From contig JBOGIG010000011.1 in assembly GCA_050742455.1 (NCBI GenBank), positions 1-47,682 on the forward strand: DNA of 47,682 nt. Direction: 5' to 3'. This stretch comes from JBOGIG01 sp050742455. GTDB taxonomy: Bacteria > Actinomycetota > Acidimicrobiia > Acidimicrobiales > JBOGIG01. Positions 8,680-18,201 of this stretch are shown here, piece after piece. The translations under genes and the position numbers were made by a program. The notes under the pieces were generated by a model. That model saw only the letters and a program-made list of their open reading frames with translations, was not told the DNA's origin and made no database searches. The stretch's first letter is position 1, and the number at the start of each line of letters is the position of its first letter.

Positions 8680-9531
8680 GGTCAGGGACCAAGCCCCCAG
8701 GCCGAGCAAGACGATGGCGTACCCGCACAATATGGCGAAGCCGACCCAGGGGCTGAAGGCGTGGAACCTCTCGATCCGGCCAGTAGCGATGGTGGAGCTC
8801 ATGGACTGACCGATGGCGTCGGGCAGGAATCGGATGATGTTGTGCGAAAGGGACGAGGGCAGGGCCTGGGCCAGCAAGGGGAGGATCAACACGACGGCCA
8901 CGAAGGTGCTGATGGCCCCGGCCGAGTGCCTGATGAGAGCTCCTATGCCCAGCGCCATGAGGCCCAACACGGTCAGGTACAGCCCCCCGCCGATTACGGC
9001 TCGCAGCACGTTGGCCTGGCCCAGTGAGGCGTGCGGGGCGGATCCGGCGAGGATGGCCTGGCCGGCAAAGAATGCTCCGAAGGTGGAAATCTCCCCCACT
9101 ACCAGGGCCAGCAGTCCGAACACGGCGGCCTTGGCCGCCAGAACCCGGGGCCGATGGGGGATGGCGGCGAAGGTGGCCCGGATCATCCCGGTGGAGTACT
9201 CGCTGGTCATGACCAGCACGCCAAGGACCCCGATGGCCAACTGGCCGAAGATCAGGCCGACCTGCGAGGTGCTGGTGGGATCGAAGGTGATCCGGTCGAT
9301 GGGATTGGAATGGGACCAGTTGGAGGCTTGGGCCGCACACACTATGGCGCCCAGAGCCACTGTGAGCACGCCGGTGGCCAGCAGGCTCCAAGCCGTGGAG
9401 CGCACGGTGCGGATCTTGGTCCATTCCGAGCGCAGGGCCCGGCCCGCGTGGTGGGTCCAGTGTCCCGATGTCCCGGGGCCGGCCGGTTGCCGTGGGGCCT
9501 CGATGGCGCCGGGCGTAGCTGTGGCGGTCAT
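8665..9531 (-). CDS. ABC-2 type transporter permease
   Basis: 288 residues with about six hydrophobic helices, first near 45-65 after the RSEWTKIRTVRST segment. That segment (EWxKxxTxRST) is the hallmark of actinobacterial ABC-2 permeases. The N-terminal 30 residues are Ala/Pro/Gly-rich and probably cytoplasmic. The start ATG overlaps the stop of the ATPase gene (ATGA), so the two subunits are made together. Likely an exporter of lipid, antibiotic or peptide; the substrate cannot be inferred. The 3' end lies in a tandem repeat. Confidence 0.9.
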   Translation of the reverse strand: MTATATPGAIEAPRQPAGPGTSGHWTHHAGRALRSEWTKIRTVRSTAWSLLATGVLTVALGAIVCAAQASNWSHSNPIDRITFDPTSTSQVGLIFGQLAIGVLGVLVMTSEYSTGMIRATFAAIPHRPRVLAAKAAVFGLLALVVGEISTFGAFFAGQAILAGSAPHASLGQANVLRAVIGGGLYLTVLGLMALGIGALIRHSAGAISTFVAVVLILPLLAQALPSSLSHNIIRFLPDAIGQSMSSTIATGRIERFHAFSPWVGFAILCGYAIVLLGLGAWSLTRRDA

Positions 9532-10520
9532 TGTGTCCTCACTTTGTCATCACCGACGGTTGGATCCGAGCCGGTGGAACGGGTCTGGCCACCCGAGGTC
9601 TCCTCACCCTCGCCCCGGTATTCCACGCTGTCGTGGGTCAATTCCATGAACGCCTCCTCCAGGGAGGCCATCTGGGGCGAGAGCTCGTGCAGGACGATCT
9701 GATGGGCTCCTGCCACATCGCCTATATGGGAGGCCGCCACCCCGCTCACCTTGAGCGCCCCGACTTGGCCTGCTTCGGGGTCGGGTTCCACCCTGGCCCC
9801 GGCGTCGGTGAGCAACGTGGTCAAGGCCCCGGGCTGAGGAGTCCGAACCCTGACGAACTGCTGCGAGCTGCCGGCGATGAAGTCACCTACGGGCATCTCT
9901 GCGATCATGCGACCCCGGCCGATTACCACGAGCTGGTCAGCGGTGAGGGCCATCTCGCTCATCAGGTGGCTGGACACGAACACAGTGCGGCCCTCTTGGG
10001 CCAGTGATTTCAACAGGTTGCGCACCCAGCGGATTCCCTCGGGATCCAGCCCATTGACGGGCTCATCGAGAAGAAGGACGCCGGGGTCCCCTAACAGGGC
10101 AGCGGCGATGCCCAGGCGCTGGCCCATGCCGAGCGAGAAACGCCCGGCCCGCTGGGCGGCCACCTTGGTCAGACCGACCAGGTCCAGGACGACCTCCACC
10201 CGGTCCTTGGGAATGTCGTTGGTCTGGGCCAGTGCCCACAGGTGATTGCGGGCGCTTCGGCCAGGGTGGTAGGCCCTGGCCTCGAGCAGGGCGCCCACCT
10301 CCCGCAAAGGCCAGGCCAGGCGGGCGTAGGGCTGCCCGTTGACGGTCACTCGCCCCGCGTCGGGGGCGTCCAGACCCATGATCATGCGCATGGTGGTGGA
10401 CTTGCCCGATCCGTTGGGACCGAGGAATCCGGTCACCTGACCCGGTTGCACGTCGAAGGAGAGGCCGTCGACGGCCAGTACCTCGCCGTAGCGCTTGGAT
10501 AGGGAATCTGCCTTAATCAT
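9528..10520 (-). CDS. ABC transporter ATP-binding protein (drug/lipid exporter type)
   Basis: 330 residues. Walker A GPNGSGKST, signature FSLGMGQRLGIAAALL, Walker B VLLLDEPVNGLDPEG and the H-loop SSHLMSE are all present, so it should hydrolyse ATP. The C-terminal 100 residues form the accessory domain typical of DrrA/NatA-like ATPases. I chose ATG 10520, not the upstream in-frame start at 10610, because homology (MIKADSLSKRYG) begins there and GAAGG precedes it at proper distance. It is coupled to the permease gene. The upstream gap 10521-10718 separates it from the MMPL gene and carries its promoter; no clear boxes were identified. Confidence 0.93.
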   Translation of the reverse strand: MIKADSLSKRYGEVLAVDGLSFDVQPGQVTGFLGPNGSGKSTTMRMIMGLDAPDAGRVTVNGQPYARLAWPLREVGALLEARAYHPGRSARNHLWALAQTNDIPKDRVEVVLDLVGLTKVAAQRAGRFSLGMGQRLGIAAALLGDPGVLLLDEPVNGLDPEGIRWVRNLLKSLAQEGRTVFVSSHLMSEMALTADQLVVIGRGRMIAEMPVGDFIAGSSQQFVRVRTPQPGALTTLLTDAGARVEPDPEAGQVGALKVSGVAASHIGDVAGAHQIVLHELSPQMASLEEAFMELTHDSVEYRGEGEETSGGQTRSTGSDPTVGDDKVRTQ

Positions 10521-10718
10521 CTGGTTACCTTCACTAGGTCCTTTGCCCGCCCGGGTCTGGAGAACGAGGCGGGGAATACCAAAGCCTGCCACGGATGCCA
10601 ACGGTGGCATCGGAGATTGGTCGGCCCAAGCGGAAGCCTCACCTGACGCAGGTCGACGGCAAGTCTACCGATTCCCCGGTGGTAGCCAGCGCTATCGGCT
10701 GGGTATCCACGGGCCCAG

Positions 10719-12959
10719 TCAGGCGGCGTTGGATCCGGCGTCGGAGGCGGCGAGCACTTGGGGCGTCACGGGCGCGGGGACCCATGAGCCGTGGTCCAGG
10801 TTGGCCGGGATCAGGCGGCTAAGCCACCGGGGCATCCACCAACACGACCGACCCAGGATGGCCATGGTGGCGGGGACCAGCACCATGCGGATCAGGCTGG
10901 CGTCGATCAGTACCCCGGCGGCCAGAGCGATGCCCATCTCCTTGACAACGGGGTCGCCCATGGTCACAAAGGAAAGGAAGACGCTGATCATGATCAGGGC
11001 GGCCGATGTGATGACCCGGCCCGTCGATCCCACCCCTTCCACCACGGCCTCGGTGGTCGAGCCCGTCCGCTTCCACGCCTCTCGGATCCTTGACAGGAGG
11101 AATACCTCGTAGTCCATGGACAGGCCGAAGAGGATCGCAAACGTGAGCATGGGCACGAAGCTGGATATCGGGGTTCCCGCTCCCAGGCCCGTCAGGGCCC
11201 TGAGCCATCCCCACTGGAAACCGGCCACCACTACCCCAAGGGACGCCCCGATGGATAACACGTTCATGGCCGCTGCCGACAACGCCACCGCCACCGAGCG
11301 GAAGATGAGGCCGAGGATCAATACGCTCAGGCCCAGCACGGCGGCGAGGAGCAGGGGAAGGCGGGCTGAGATCTGGTGGGCCACGTCCACGTTGGCCGCC
11401 GTTTGACCGGTGACCAGCACGGTGGCCCCGGTGGACGCCTCGACGCCGGGCAGTATTCGGTTCCGCAGCCGGTTCACCAATTGACTGGTGGCCGCGGCCT
11501 GTGGTGTGGAACGGGGGATCACCTCGACCAGGGCGGTCCTCCCATTTGGGGCGACCTCGGCCGGATGGACGGCGGACACGGCGGGATCAGCCCGCACCGC
11601 AGCCGAGATCACCCCAACCGGCCCGGGAACCGATCCGCTTGTCCCGGCCACCGGCCCGAGAACGCTTGAACCGGTCGGCGCCGGCAGCTCGATGGCCAGC
11701 TCCAGGGGTCCATTGACCCCAGGTCCAAAATGTGCCGACGTGATGTCAAACGCCTGCCGCGTGGTGCTCGATGGCGGGTTGCTCCCGGCGTCGGTCTGGC
11801 CCAAACGCATCGAAAGGGCAGGAATGGAAAGAACGGCCAGCAGGCTCATGGCCCCGGCGGCGAACAGCCAACGACGCCTGCCCACCATCCCGGCCCAGCG
11901 CCAGGCCCAACACGGACCCCGTCCGGGGTGATGGCGCCCCAGGCGCCGGCGACCCAGCCCGGGGATCTTCAGCTTGTTTATCCTGGTTCCAGCCAGACCC
12001 AACACGGCGGGCAGGAGCGTTATAGCGGCCAGCACGGCGACGGCCACCACCACGGCGGTGGCATAGCCGAGGCCGGCGATGAGGGCGATACCGGAAAGGG
12101 CCAAGCCGCAGATGGCCAGGATCACGATCAGCCCGGCAAAGACCACAGAGGATCCTGCCGTGGCCAGGGACCGGCCGGCTGCCTCCCCCACCTCTACACC
12201 ATCGGCTATTTCCTCTCGGTACCGGGTCACTACGAACAGGGCGTAATCGATGCCGACCCCGAGGCCGATCATGGAAGCCAGGGATGGGGCATCCGAACTG
12301 ATGGGCAGTACAAAGGCCAGGAGCTTTACCACGGCCAGCCCGGCGGCCAGACCCAAGGCGCCGGTCAGGATGGGCAGTCCGGCGGCCACCAGGGAGCCGA
12401 AGGCTCCGATGAGGACGAGGATGGCGACGATGATGCCGATCTCCTCCGAGCTTCCGGCCGGTGATCCGTCGGACAGGTGGGCGATGGATCCGGAATAGGC
12501 AACCTTCTCGCCCGCGGCTCGGGCCGGCGCCGTGGCGGCGGCGAGACGGTTGAAGTCGGCCTTGGTCAGCTGCTTTCCCCCAACGCTGTATTTGACGGCG
12601 ACCAGGGCGGCCCGACCATCGGGGGAGATGACCGGGCGAGCGACGTGAGCCACCTTGGGCAGGGTGGCGATTTTTGCCACGGCGGCATTCAGACCGGCCT
12701 CCGCCATGGGAGCGGTGATCGGTCCCCGATCGGAGATGGCCAGGGTTGCGTCGACCCCCTTCGACGGGCCGAAGGCCGCCGACAGCAGGGCTTGGGCCTG
12801 CTGAGCCTCCGAATGGGGAACGGTGGTCGAGTTGGTGAAGCTAGCCCCGGCCAGCTGGCTCGCCAGCGACAGGCAAAGGGCTACTAGCGCCCATGCCCCC
12901 AGAGTTCTGAACGGGTGGCGGGCGCACACCCGCCCGAGCTTGTACAACGACCGGGGCAC
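10719..12959 (-). CDS. MMPL/RND-family membrane transporter
   Basis: 746 residues, within the 700-1000 range of the MMPL family. One helix lies near residues 18-40, then an extracytoplasmic domain, five helices, a loop with a basic cluster (RRRLGRHHP), a second extracytoplasmic domain and five more helices, the duplicated RND layout. SMIGLGVGIDYALFVVTRYREE in the first half and FGLSMDYEVFLLSRIREAW in the second carry the Asp-Tyr pairs thought to carry protons. The GTG start follows GGAGAAATAA. Such proteins export lipids or hydrophobic compounds in actinobacteria. The ABC pair downstream may act on a related substrate, but the 198-base gap argues against strict co-transcription. Confidence 0.92.
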   Translation of the reverse strand: MPRSLYKLGRVCARHPFRTLGAWALVALCLSLASQLAGASFTNSTTVPHSEAQQAQALLSAAFGPSKGVDATLAISDRGPITAPMAEAGLNAAVAKIATLPKVAHVARPVISPDGRAALVAVKYSVGGKQLTKADFNRLAAATAPARAAGEKVAYSGSIAHLSDGSPAGSSEEIGIIVAILVLIGAFGSLVAAGLPILTGALGLAAGLAVVKLLAFVLPISSDAPSLASMIGLGVGIDYALFVVTRYREEIADGVEVGEAAGRSLATAGSSVVFAGLIVILAICGLALSGIALIAGLGYATAVVVAVAVLAAITLLPAVLGLAGTRINKLKIPGLGRRRLGRHHPGRGPCWAWRWAGMVGRRRWLFAAGAMSLLAVLSIPALSMRLGQTDAGSNPPSSTTRQAFDITSAHFGPGVNGPLELAIELPAPTGSSVLGPVAGTSGSVPGPVGVISAAVRADPAVSAVHPAEVAPNGRTALVEVIPRSTPQAAATSQLVNRLRNRILPGVEASTGATVLVTGQTAANVDVAHQISARLPLLLAAVLGLSVLILGLIFRSVAVALSAAAMNVLSIGASLGVVVAGFQWGWLRALTGLGAGTPISSFVPMLTFAILFGLSMDYEVFLLSRIREAWKRTGSTTEAVVEGVGSTGRVITSAALIMISVFLSFVTMGDPVVKEMGIALAAGVLIDASLIRMVLVPATMAILGRSCWWMPRWLSRLIPANLDHGSWVPAPVTPQVLAASDAGSNAA

Positions 12960-13146
12960 TTATTTCTCCAGACAAATGAATGTGCGAACGGGGGAGGACG
13001 ACCGGGCCCAGCTGGGACGTGCGAGTGGATTCGGCCCGATCGTTCCTCCCCTACAGATCATTCGGCACGCAGGGGCCGACGCTGAAGCGGATCGATCCGG
13101 GATTGCGATTGTCGTGAGTGGGGCGTGGGGAGATAGTCCAAGATTT

Positions 13147-13176
13147 TTGAGTCGGGAGGATCTCACGCCGTAGTGT
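13147..13176 (+). promoter_or_regulatory. Putative promoter of leaderless mdh
   Basis: TTGAGT (13147-13152), an 18-base spacer and TAGTGT (13171-13176) fit a housekeeping promoter. ATG 13183 is exactly six bases after the -10, so transcription would begin at or next to the start codon. Confidence 0.5.
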
Positions 13177-13182
13177 CAAGGC

Positions 13183-14178
13183 ATGGCCAACACCAACACC
13201 GTCAAGGTTACAGTCACCGGAGCCGCCGGTCAGATCGGGTATGCCCTCCTGTTCCGCATCGCTTCGGGGGAGATGTTCGGACCTGACGTGGCCGTGAATC
13301 TGCGCCTGCTGGAGATCGAGGGGGCCATGAAGGCCCTGGAGGGCGTAGTCATGGAGCTGGACGACTGCGCCTTCGGCCTGCTGGCCGGCATCGAGGCCAC
13401 CTCGGATCCGGCCCGGGCCTTTGATGGGACAAACTGGGCTTTGCTGGTGGGTTCGGTGCCCCGAAAGGCCGGCATGGAGCGGGGAGACCTCCTCAACATC
13501 AACGGCGGCATATTCGCCCCCCAGGGTCAGGCCCTGGCCTCGGCGGCTGCGAACGACGTGCGGGTGGTGGTGGTCGGCAATCCGTGCAATACCAACTGTC
13601 TCATCGCCCGGGCCAACGCCCCGGACATCCCGTCCGATCGCTTCTACGCCATGACCCGCCTGGATCAAAATCGGGCCTCGACCCAGCTGGCCCGGATGGC
13701 CAAGGTTGCGGTAGCCGATGTGTCCAACGTCGCCATCTGGGGCAACCATTCCTCCACCCAGTTTCCCGACTTTGAGAACGCCCGGATCCAGGGCCGACCT
13801 GCGCCCGAGGTGATCTCCGACCGGGCCTGGCTAGAGGGCGAATTCATCTCCACGGTCCAAAAGCGAGGAGCGGCCATCATCGACGCCCGGGGCGCCTCGT
13901 CGGCGGCGTCAGCGGCCAACGGCGTGGTGGATTCCGTCCGCAGCATCGCCAACGCCACCCCCGCCGGAGACTGGGTGTCCCTGGCCACGGTCAGCCAGGG
14001 CCAATACTCCGTGCCCGAGGGCCTGGTCTTCGGGTACCCGGTCACCTCAAACGGCCTGACCACGGCGGTTGTGGAAGGCCTGCCCCATAGCGCCTTTGCC
14101 CAGGACCGTATCCGCCTTACCACCGATGAGTTGCTGGCCGAGCGGGACGAAGTCGCCCCCCTGCTGGAGCGGAGGTAA
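13183..14178 (+). CDS. mdh: Malate dehydrogenase
   Basis: NAD-dependent oxidation of malate to oxaloacetate in the TCA cycle; 331 residues, the cytosolic-MDH-like bacterial type. TGAAGQIGYALLFRI is the nucleotide-binding glycine loop, and LLEIEGA supplies the acidic residue that selects NAD. GSVPRKAGMERGDLL contains the mobile-loop arginines, NPCNTNCLI is the cofactor-site Asn region, and IWGNHSSTQFPD has the catalytic His. The gene is followed after four bases by the acyl-CoA dehydrogenase gene, which has its own strong GGAGGT ribosome site, so the pair is probably one transcript. Confidence 0.96.
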   Translation: MANTNTVKVTVTGAAGQIGYALLFRIASGEMFGPDVAVNLRLLEIEGAMKALEGVVMELDDCAFGLLAGIEATSDPARAFDGTNWALLVGSVPRKAGMERGDLLNINGGIFAPQGQALASAAANDVRVVVVGNPCNTNCLIARANAPDIPSDRFYAMTRLDQNRASTQLARMAKVAVADVSNVAIWGNHSSTQFPDFENARIQGRPAPEVISDRAWLEGEFISTVQKRGAAIIDARGASSAASAANGVVDSVRSIANATPAGDWVSLATVSQGQYSVPEGLVFGYPVTSNGLTTAVVEGLPHSAFAQDRIRLTTDELLAERDEVAPLLERR

Positions 14179-14182
14179 TTCG

Positions 14183-15496
14183 ATGTTCAAGTGGTCCGAC
14201 GAGCAGTTGATGTTGCGGGATGCGGTCCGCCGTTTCGTGGAAGCCGAGATCGTGCCCCACCTCGATGCATTGGAACACGGCGACCTGCCCCCCTACGACG
14301 TGATCCGCAAGCTCTATTCCACCTTTGGCATGGACGCCATGGCCCGGGAGTCCTTCAAGCGCCAGATGGATCGTGAACAGCGAAGCGATGGCCTCGCCGC
14401 CGACCGAGCCGACAACGAGGACGGCGGGGAAGCGGGCGCCGCGACCGGCGCCGCCCAGGCCGGCGGGGAGCCGGCAGCCGCGGCAAAAAGCGGTGGAGAC
14501 GGCGGCATGTCGGCCATGACCCTGATCCCCATCATCGAGTTGTGTCATTACTGTCCGGGGATCGTCACCGCCATGGGGGTGAGCCTGGGTCTGGCAGGAG
14601 GGACCATCATGCGGCAAGGGACTCGGGCCCAAAAGGAGCGTTGGGCCCTGGACCTGCTGACCGTGGAAAAGGTGGGGGCCTGGGCCATCACCGAGCCCAA
14701 CTCCGGCTCAGATGCTTTGGGGGGCATGAAGTCCAGCGCTCGCCGCGACGGGGATGAGTACATCCTCAACGGGAACAAGACTTTCATCACCAACGGGCCC
14801 TACGCCGACATTATCGTCTATTACGCCAAGCTGATCGAGGACGGCCAGGACGCCGGGGACGAGCGCCAGCGCCCGGTGCTGACCTTTGTGCTGGACCGGG
14901 GTATGCCCGGCCTGGAGCAGTCCAAGCCGTTCCGTAAGATGGGTCTGCACTCCTCGCCCACCGGTGAGCTGTTCCTGTCCGACGTGAGAGTGGGCCGCGA
15001 CCGGCTACTGGGAGAGACTGAGACCCCAAAGGTGGGAAGCGGCAGGGACAGCGCCAAGGCGAATTTTGTGACCGAAAGAGCGGGCGTGGCGGCCATGTCA
15101 CTGGGCCTCATCGAGGAGTGCCTGTCGATCTCGGTCGCCTACGCCAAGGATCGCATGCTGTGGGGAAAGCCCATCTCGGACTTCCAGCTCATCCAGCTCA
15201 AACTGGCCAAGATGGAGGTGGCCAGGCTCAATGTGGAGAACCTGGTGTTCCGCCACATCGAGATGCAGTCCGCTGGTCACGACCTTACCCTGGCCGAGGC
15301 ATCGGCCATGAAGCTGTACTCGGCCCAGGCGGCCAGCGAGGTGGCCATGGAGGCGGTGCAACTCCTGGGGGGCAACGGCTACATGTCGGAGTACCGCGTC
15401 GAACAGCTGGCCCGGGATGCCAAGGTATTCCAGATCTACGCCGGCACCGACGAGATCCAGGTCACCCACATCGCCAAGGACCTCCTCAGCCGCTGA
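14183..15496 (+). CDS. Acyl-CoA dehydrogenase family protein
   Basis: 437 residues, FAD-dependent. Homology begins at ATG 14183, preceded by GGAGGT; upstream open frame is mdh shadow. WAITEPNSGSDA and TFITNGPYAD are flavin-site signatures and GGNGYMSEYRVEQLARDAK is the C-terminal family signature. Two oddities: a 35-40 residue Ala/Gly/Asp/Glu-rich insertion follows residue about 65 (KRQMDREQR onward); and the usual catalytic Glu in IYEGT is Ala (IYAGTDEIQ). An Asn-Phe-Val-Thr-Glu-Arg segment aligns with the helix-G Glu used by isovaleryl- and long-chain enzymes, so activity may be kept by that residue. Substrate unknown. Confidence 0.92.
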   Translation: MFKWSDEQLMLRDAVRRFVEAEIVPHLDALEHGDLPPYDVIRKLYSTFGMDAMARESFKRQMDREQRSDGLAADRADNEDGGEAGAATGAAQAGGEPAAAAKSGGDGGMSAMTLIPIIELCHYCPGIVTAMGVSLGLAGGTIMRQGTRAQKERWALDLLTVEKVGAWAITEPNSGSDALGGMKSSARRDGDEYILNGNKTFITNGPYADIIVYYAKLIEDGQDAGDERQRPVLTFVLDRGMPGLEQSKPFRKMGLHSSPTGELFLSDVRVGRDRLLGETETPKVGSGRDSAKANFVTERAGVAAMSLGLIEECLSISVAYAKDRMLWGKPISDFQLIQLKLAKMEVARLNVENLVFRHIEMQSAGHDLTLAEASAMKLYSAQAASEVAMEAVQLLGGNGYMSEYRVEQLARDAKVFQIYAGTDEIQVTHIAKDLLSR

Positions 15497-15524
15497 TCCG
15501 AGCCGGCCAGAGCGCCAATCCCCG

Positions 15525-15911
15525 TCAGTATGTGGTGCGCGACCGCAGTTGGCTCAACGGATCCTGGGCCACGTCCAGGCGCTCTCCGAGGTCGACCAGG
15601 GCAGCGGGATCGCCCATGATCTGCAACTGCCCAGCCAAAAGGGCCGCTCGAACTGACAGTGAGCCCAAGGATAAGGCGGCGGCCACGGCGTAGCTTTGGG
15701 TGAGGCTCACCGTGAAGTCATCGGCCCGGCCCGCTCGCACCTCTGCCGGGCCGGCGCTCAGCTCGACCACGTAGCAGATCTCGGTTCCGTCGGGGACGGT
15801 CACAACCTGTTGAACCACCATCCTTGCATCATCCTCAGAAGCGTTGGCCTGGACGGGGGAAAGGGCCTGGCGCAACTCGACCAGCCACTCGGAGCTGAGG
15901 AATCGACTCAT
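15525..15911 (-). CDS. SCP2 sterol-carrier-domain protein
   Basis: 128 residues, single domain. The segment from DDFTVSLTQSY to LQIMGDPAALVDLGERLD matches the SCP2 fold end (hydrophobic helix, AAxLAGxLxxxGD, then the closing helix). SCP2 proteins bind lipids or fatty acyl-CoA in a hydrophobic tunnel. Start ATG 15911 was chosen over the longer frame because the upstream part overlaps the preceding gene. It starts two bases after the DUF7064-like stop and is last in a three-gene minus-strand unit; that context suggests a lipid or steroid-like ligand. Confidence 0.82.
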   Translation of the reverse strand: MSRFLSSEWLVELRQALSPVQANASEDDARMVVQQVVTVPDGTEICYVVELSAGPAEVRAGRADDFTVSLTQSYAVAAALSLGSLSVRAALLAGQLQIMGDPAALVDLGERLDVAQDPLSQLRSRTTY

Positions 15912-15913
15912 CT

Positions 15914-17050
15914 TCAGTCGTGCATGTCCAACAGGCCGGTCAACCCTGACGGGGCGTGAGGCCCGATAATGAGCTGTTCGAGAATGCCCATTCCCACGGC
16001 TCCGTCGGAGCGTACGGCTCGGCACAGGGTCTGCACGTGCTGGTTGAACGGGCTGGTCTCATCCACCGAGCCGGTGGGGAAGGAGTCGTATTCCGATTCG
16101 TCTGGACCCACGTACATACCGTGGCCCCACTTGGGATGGGTATAGCCGATGCCCTGCATGTAGAAGTTGAACAACGGTTCGAGCGCCACCTTCTCACGGC
16201 GTCCTCCCAGATCGAAGTCGATCTCGAAGGTTTCTACGTGGCGCGTACCCGCTTTGTAAGTCATGGAATAATCGGCCCTGCCCCACTCGACGGCGCGGTC
16301 CAGGTCGCCGATCGGGGCCCAGCCCGCCGAATGGTGCCAGCGGGATCCTGAATTGGTCTCGTTGACGTCGAACAGCACGCTGGCGTCGGCAAAATTCAAT
16401 GGGGCCCATAGCCAGTAGAACGAGGCCCCTGGTTCGGGGGCCCCGGGCGGCTCTCGCTCGCCCACCGGTCTGGTGCCCCAGGACCGATCGCGGCCGCCCA
16501 TGAAGGAGGTCCTGTCCACTTCGATTCGATCGGGTCCGATACGGATCCACCCCGACCATGTCCCGCTCTGGGTCATGCGGGTGATGTCGAAGATGGTGCG
16601 ATGCCCCACCTTCCACAGGTAGTGGGGCTCCTCGAACAGAGGGGAGCGGTAGGTGAACTCCAGTTCGGCCTGCACCGGCGGACCGCTGCCTACGTGGTCA
16701 ACCGTCAGGGCCAGGCGGGCCAGGGGCTCGATGATCCGCACCCCGATGGGCCCGACTCGGGTGTCGAGGCGATCCGAGCCCAACAGACGAGATGCGTGGA
16801 CGTTGTGCTGGATCCCATCGTGAACAACCGAGAAGCCGGCGTCGGCAATGTTGCGTCCCGGGTAGATGCCCAATGCCGCGGCAAAATACACCGGGCCGCC
16901 CTGGCCCCTTGAGCCGTGGCCCGAGTCACCAGGGCCGGCTACGTCGTAGCCGTTGAAGAAGAAGCGGTCATAGCTGTTGCGGTCGGTCCCCGCATCGCGT
17001 ACCGGGCGGGAGGACTGATGCAGGGGGAATTCGTCGCCCGGGGTGATCAT
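15914..17050 (-). CDS. DUF7064-like (hydroxyneurosporene-synthase-like) protein
   Basis: 378 residues, no signal peptide. The GGRDRSWGTRP motif near residue 195 followed by FYWLWAPLNFADASVLFD, and later GRADYSMTYKAGTRH, are typical of the two-lobed lipocalin-like family labelled DUF7064/7065 and related to CrtC hydratases. Function in the family is not established; members commonly occur beside lipid and steroid catabolic genes. It overlaps the preceding gene by four bases (ATGA) and leads into the SCP2-like gene, so all three should be co-produced. Recognition of the family is from motif memory, hence moderate certainty. Confidence 0.75.
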   Translation of the reverse strand: MITPGDEFPLHQSSRPVRDAGTDRNSYDRFFFNGYDVAGPGDSGHGSRGQGGPVYFAAALGIYPGRNIADAGFSVVHDGIQHNVHASRLLGSDRLDTRVGPIGVRIIEPLARLALTVDHVGSGPPVQAELEFTYRSPLFEEPHYLWKVGHRTIFDITRMTQSGTWSGWIRIGPDRIEVDRTSFMGGRDRSWGTRPVGEREPPGAPEPGASFYWLWAPLNFADASVLFDVNETNSGSRWHHSAGWAPIGDLDRAVEWGRADYSMTYKAGTRHVETFEIDFDLGGRREKVALEPLFNFYMQGIGYTHPKWGHGMYVGPDESEYDSFPTGSVDETSPFNQHVQTLCRAVRSDGAVGMGILEQLIIGPHAPSGLTGLLDMHD

Positions 17051-18201
17051 GGCAGCGGGGCGTAGTATTCCTGATCCGGGTCGGGAACGAGATTGCCCCC
17101 GTCGATCGGTTCGATCATGTCGTAGACGGGGCCGAGCGTGTCGCGCGGCACGGTCCAGTCCAGGTCCGAGGTAACTCCCGCCTCCTCGGCAAATGGGCGT
17201 AGGAAGCTGAAGTAAACGTAGGCGCCGCAGCGGATCTTCTCCGCCCGGGACATGGCGGCGATGTTGCGGTAGTGCTGGGACTGGGCCTTGCGTACCTGGG
17301 CGGTGAAGGTGTCGATCTCGCTGTGGGGAAGGGGGAGCAACCGGCCTGTATTCGGGTCGGTGGCGAAGAGGCTGAATCCCACCAGGTGGTCGAGGTAGTC
17401 CTCGGGGTCAGTGACCGAGGTCCCCCAATCGTTGACCTTGACCGATACCCCTTTCAGGATCAGACCCATGGTCAAGTGGGAGTGGGGGATCTCCCGGGCC
17501 ACGTCCGACCACCAAAAGTCACTTGGACCCAGCTTGTAGAAATCCCGTACCACCAGCATCCGACCGTCGCCCAGGTCGTAGGGGCCGGTGTCACCCGTTC
17601 CCACCCTGGTGTCGAAGTACATGAGAAACAGATAACTGACCAAAGTGGCATTGAACCGCTTGACGATGTCGCGACCGATCGAGGTGCCCGCTTCGAGGGC
17701 GGCCCCGTCGGTCACGGCCACCGCTTCCTCCACCAGGGTGGCAATGACGCCGGCGTCATAGGTGCATGCCGAGAATCCGGCGTCCCAGGCTTGACGGTGC
17801 CCGTCACCCCGATAGCCCAGCGCAGCGCGTTCCCAGAAGGACAACACGCTGTAGGTATCAGGGACCGAGTCCGGGGTCACGCCGAAGCCGACCAGAACCT
17901 TGCGACCGACCAGGTAAAAGTTGGCCAATGACCACAAGAAGACAGGATTGATCTGGGACCCCGGCCGCCGCCCGGCCCGGCCCAGCTCGAAGGGGTCGGC
18001 CACTGCGGTGATGGACCGGGTCATGTCCGGGTATCGGTAGAAGGCCTCGCAACAGGCGGTGACGATGTAGGCGCTCACCGGAATGAGGCCCGATTCCAAG
18101 TTCGTGCGCTCGACGTTCATCGCTTGGGAGATCCTGCTGTGGTAGGCGATCAGCTCATTGGCCCTGTCCCGTTGTTCCACATTGTCGTTTAACAGGGCCA
18201 T
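17047..18201 (-). CDS. Unrecognised 384-residue protein, first gene of lipid-like cassette
   Basis: I do not recognise this family. From ATG 18201 (preceded by GAGGGGG) it has 384 residues, is largely helical by composition, and has no signal peptide or clear transmembrane segment. Notable motifs are ERTNLESGLIPVSAY, FYRYPDMTRS, FLWSLANFYLVGRKVLVGFG, SFWERAALGYRG and PFAEEAGVTSDLDW. Many conserved-looking aromatic and acidic residues suggest an enzyme or a binding protein of soluble helical type. ATG 18288 is an alternative start without a ribosome site. It is coupled to the DUF7064-like gene and divergent from a swivel-domain gene, which implies a shared pathway. Confidence 0.72.
   Translation of the reverse strand: MALLNDNVEQRDRANELIAYHSRISQAMNVERTNLESGLIPVSAYIVTACCEAFYRYPDMTRSITAVADPFELGRAGRRPGSQINPVFLWSLANFYLVGRKVLVGFGVTPDSVPDTYSVLSFWERAALGYRGDGHRQAWDAGFSACTYDAGVIATLVEEAVAVTDGAALEAGTSIGRDIVKRFNATLVSYLFLMYFDTRVGTGDTGPYDLGDGRMLVVRDFYKLGPSDFWWSDVAREIPHSHLTMGLILKGVSVKVNDWGTSVTDPEDYLDHLVGFSLFATDPNTGRLLPLPHSEIDTFTAQVRKAQSQHYRNIAAMSRAEKIRCGAYVYFSFLRPFAEEAGVTSDLDWTVPRDTLGPVYDMIEPIDGGNLVPDPDQEYYAPLP

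Noticed and set aside
8665..12959. Antibiotic biosynthesis cluster around the ABC and MMPL exporters
   Set aside because: No synthase, tailoring or resistance genes flank them; neighbours are TCA-cycle genes.
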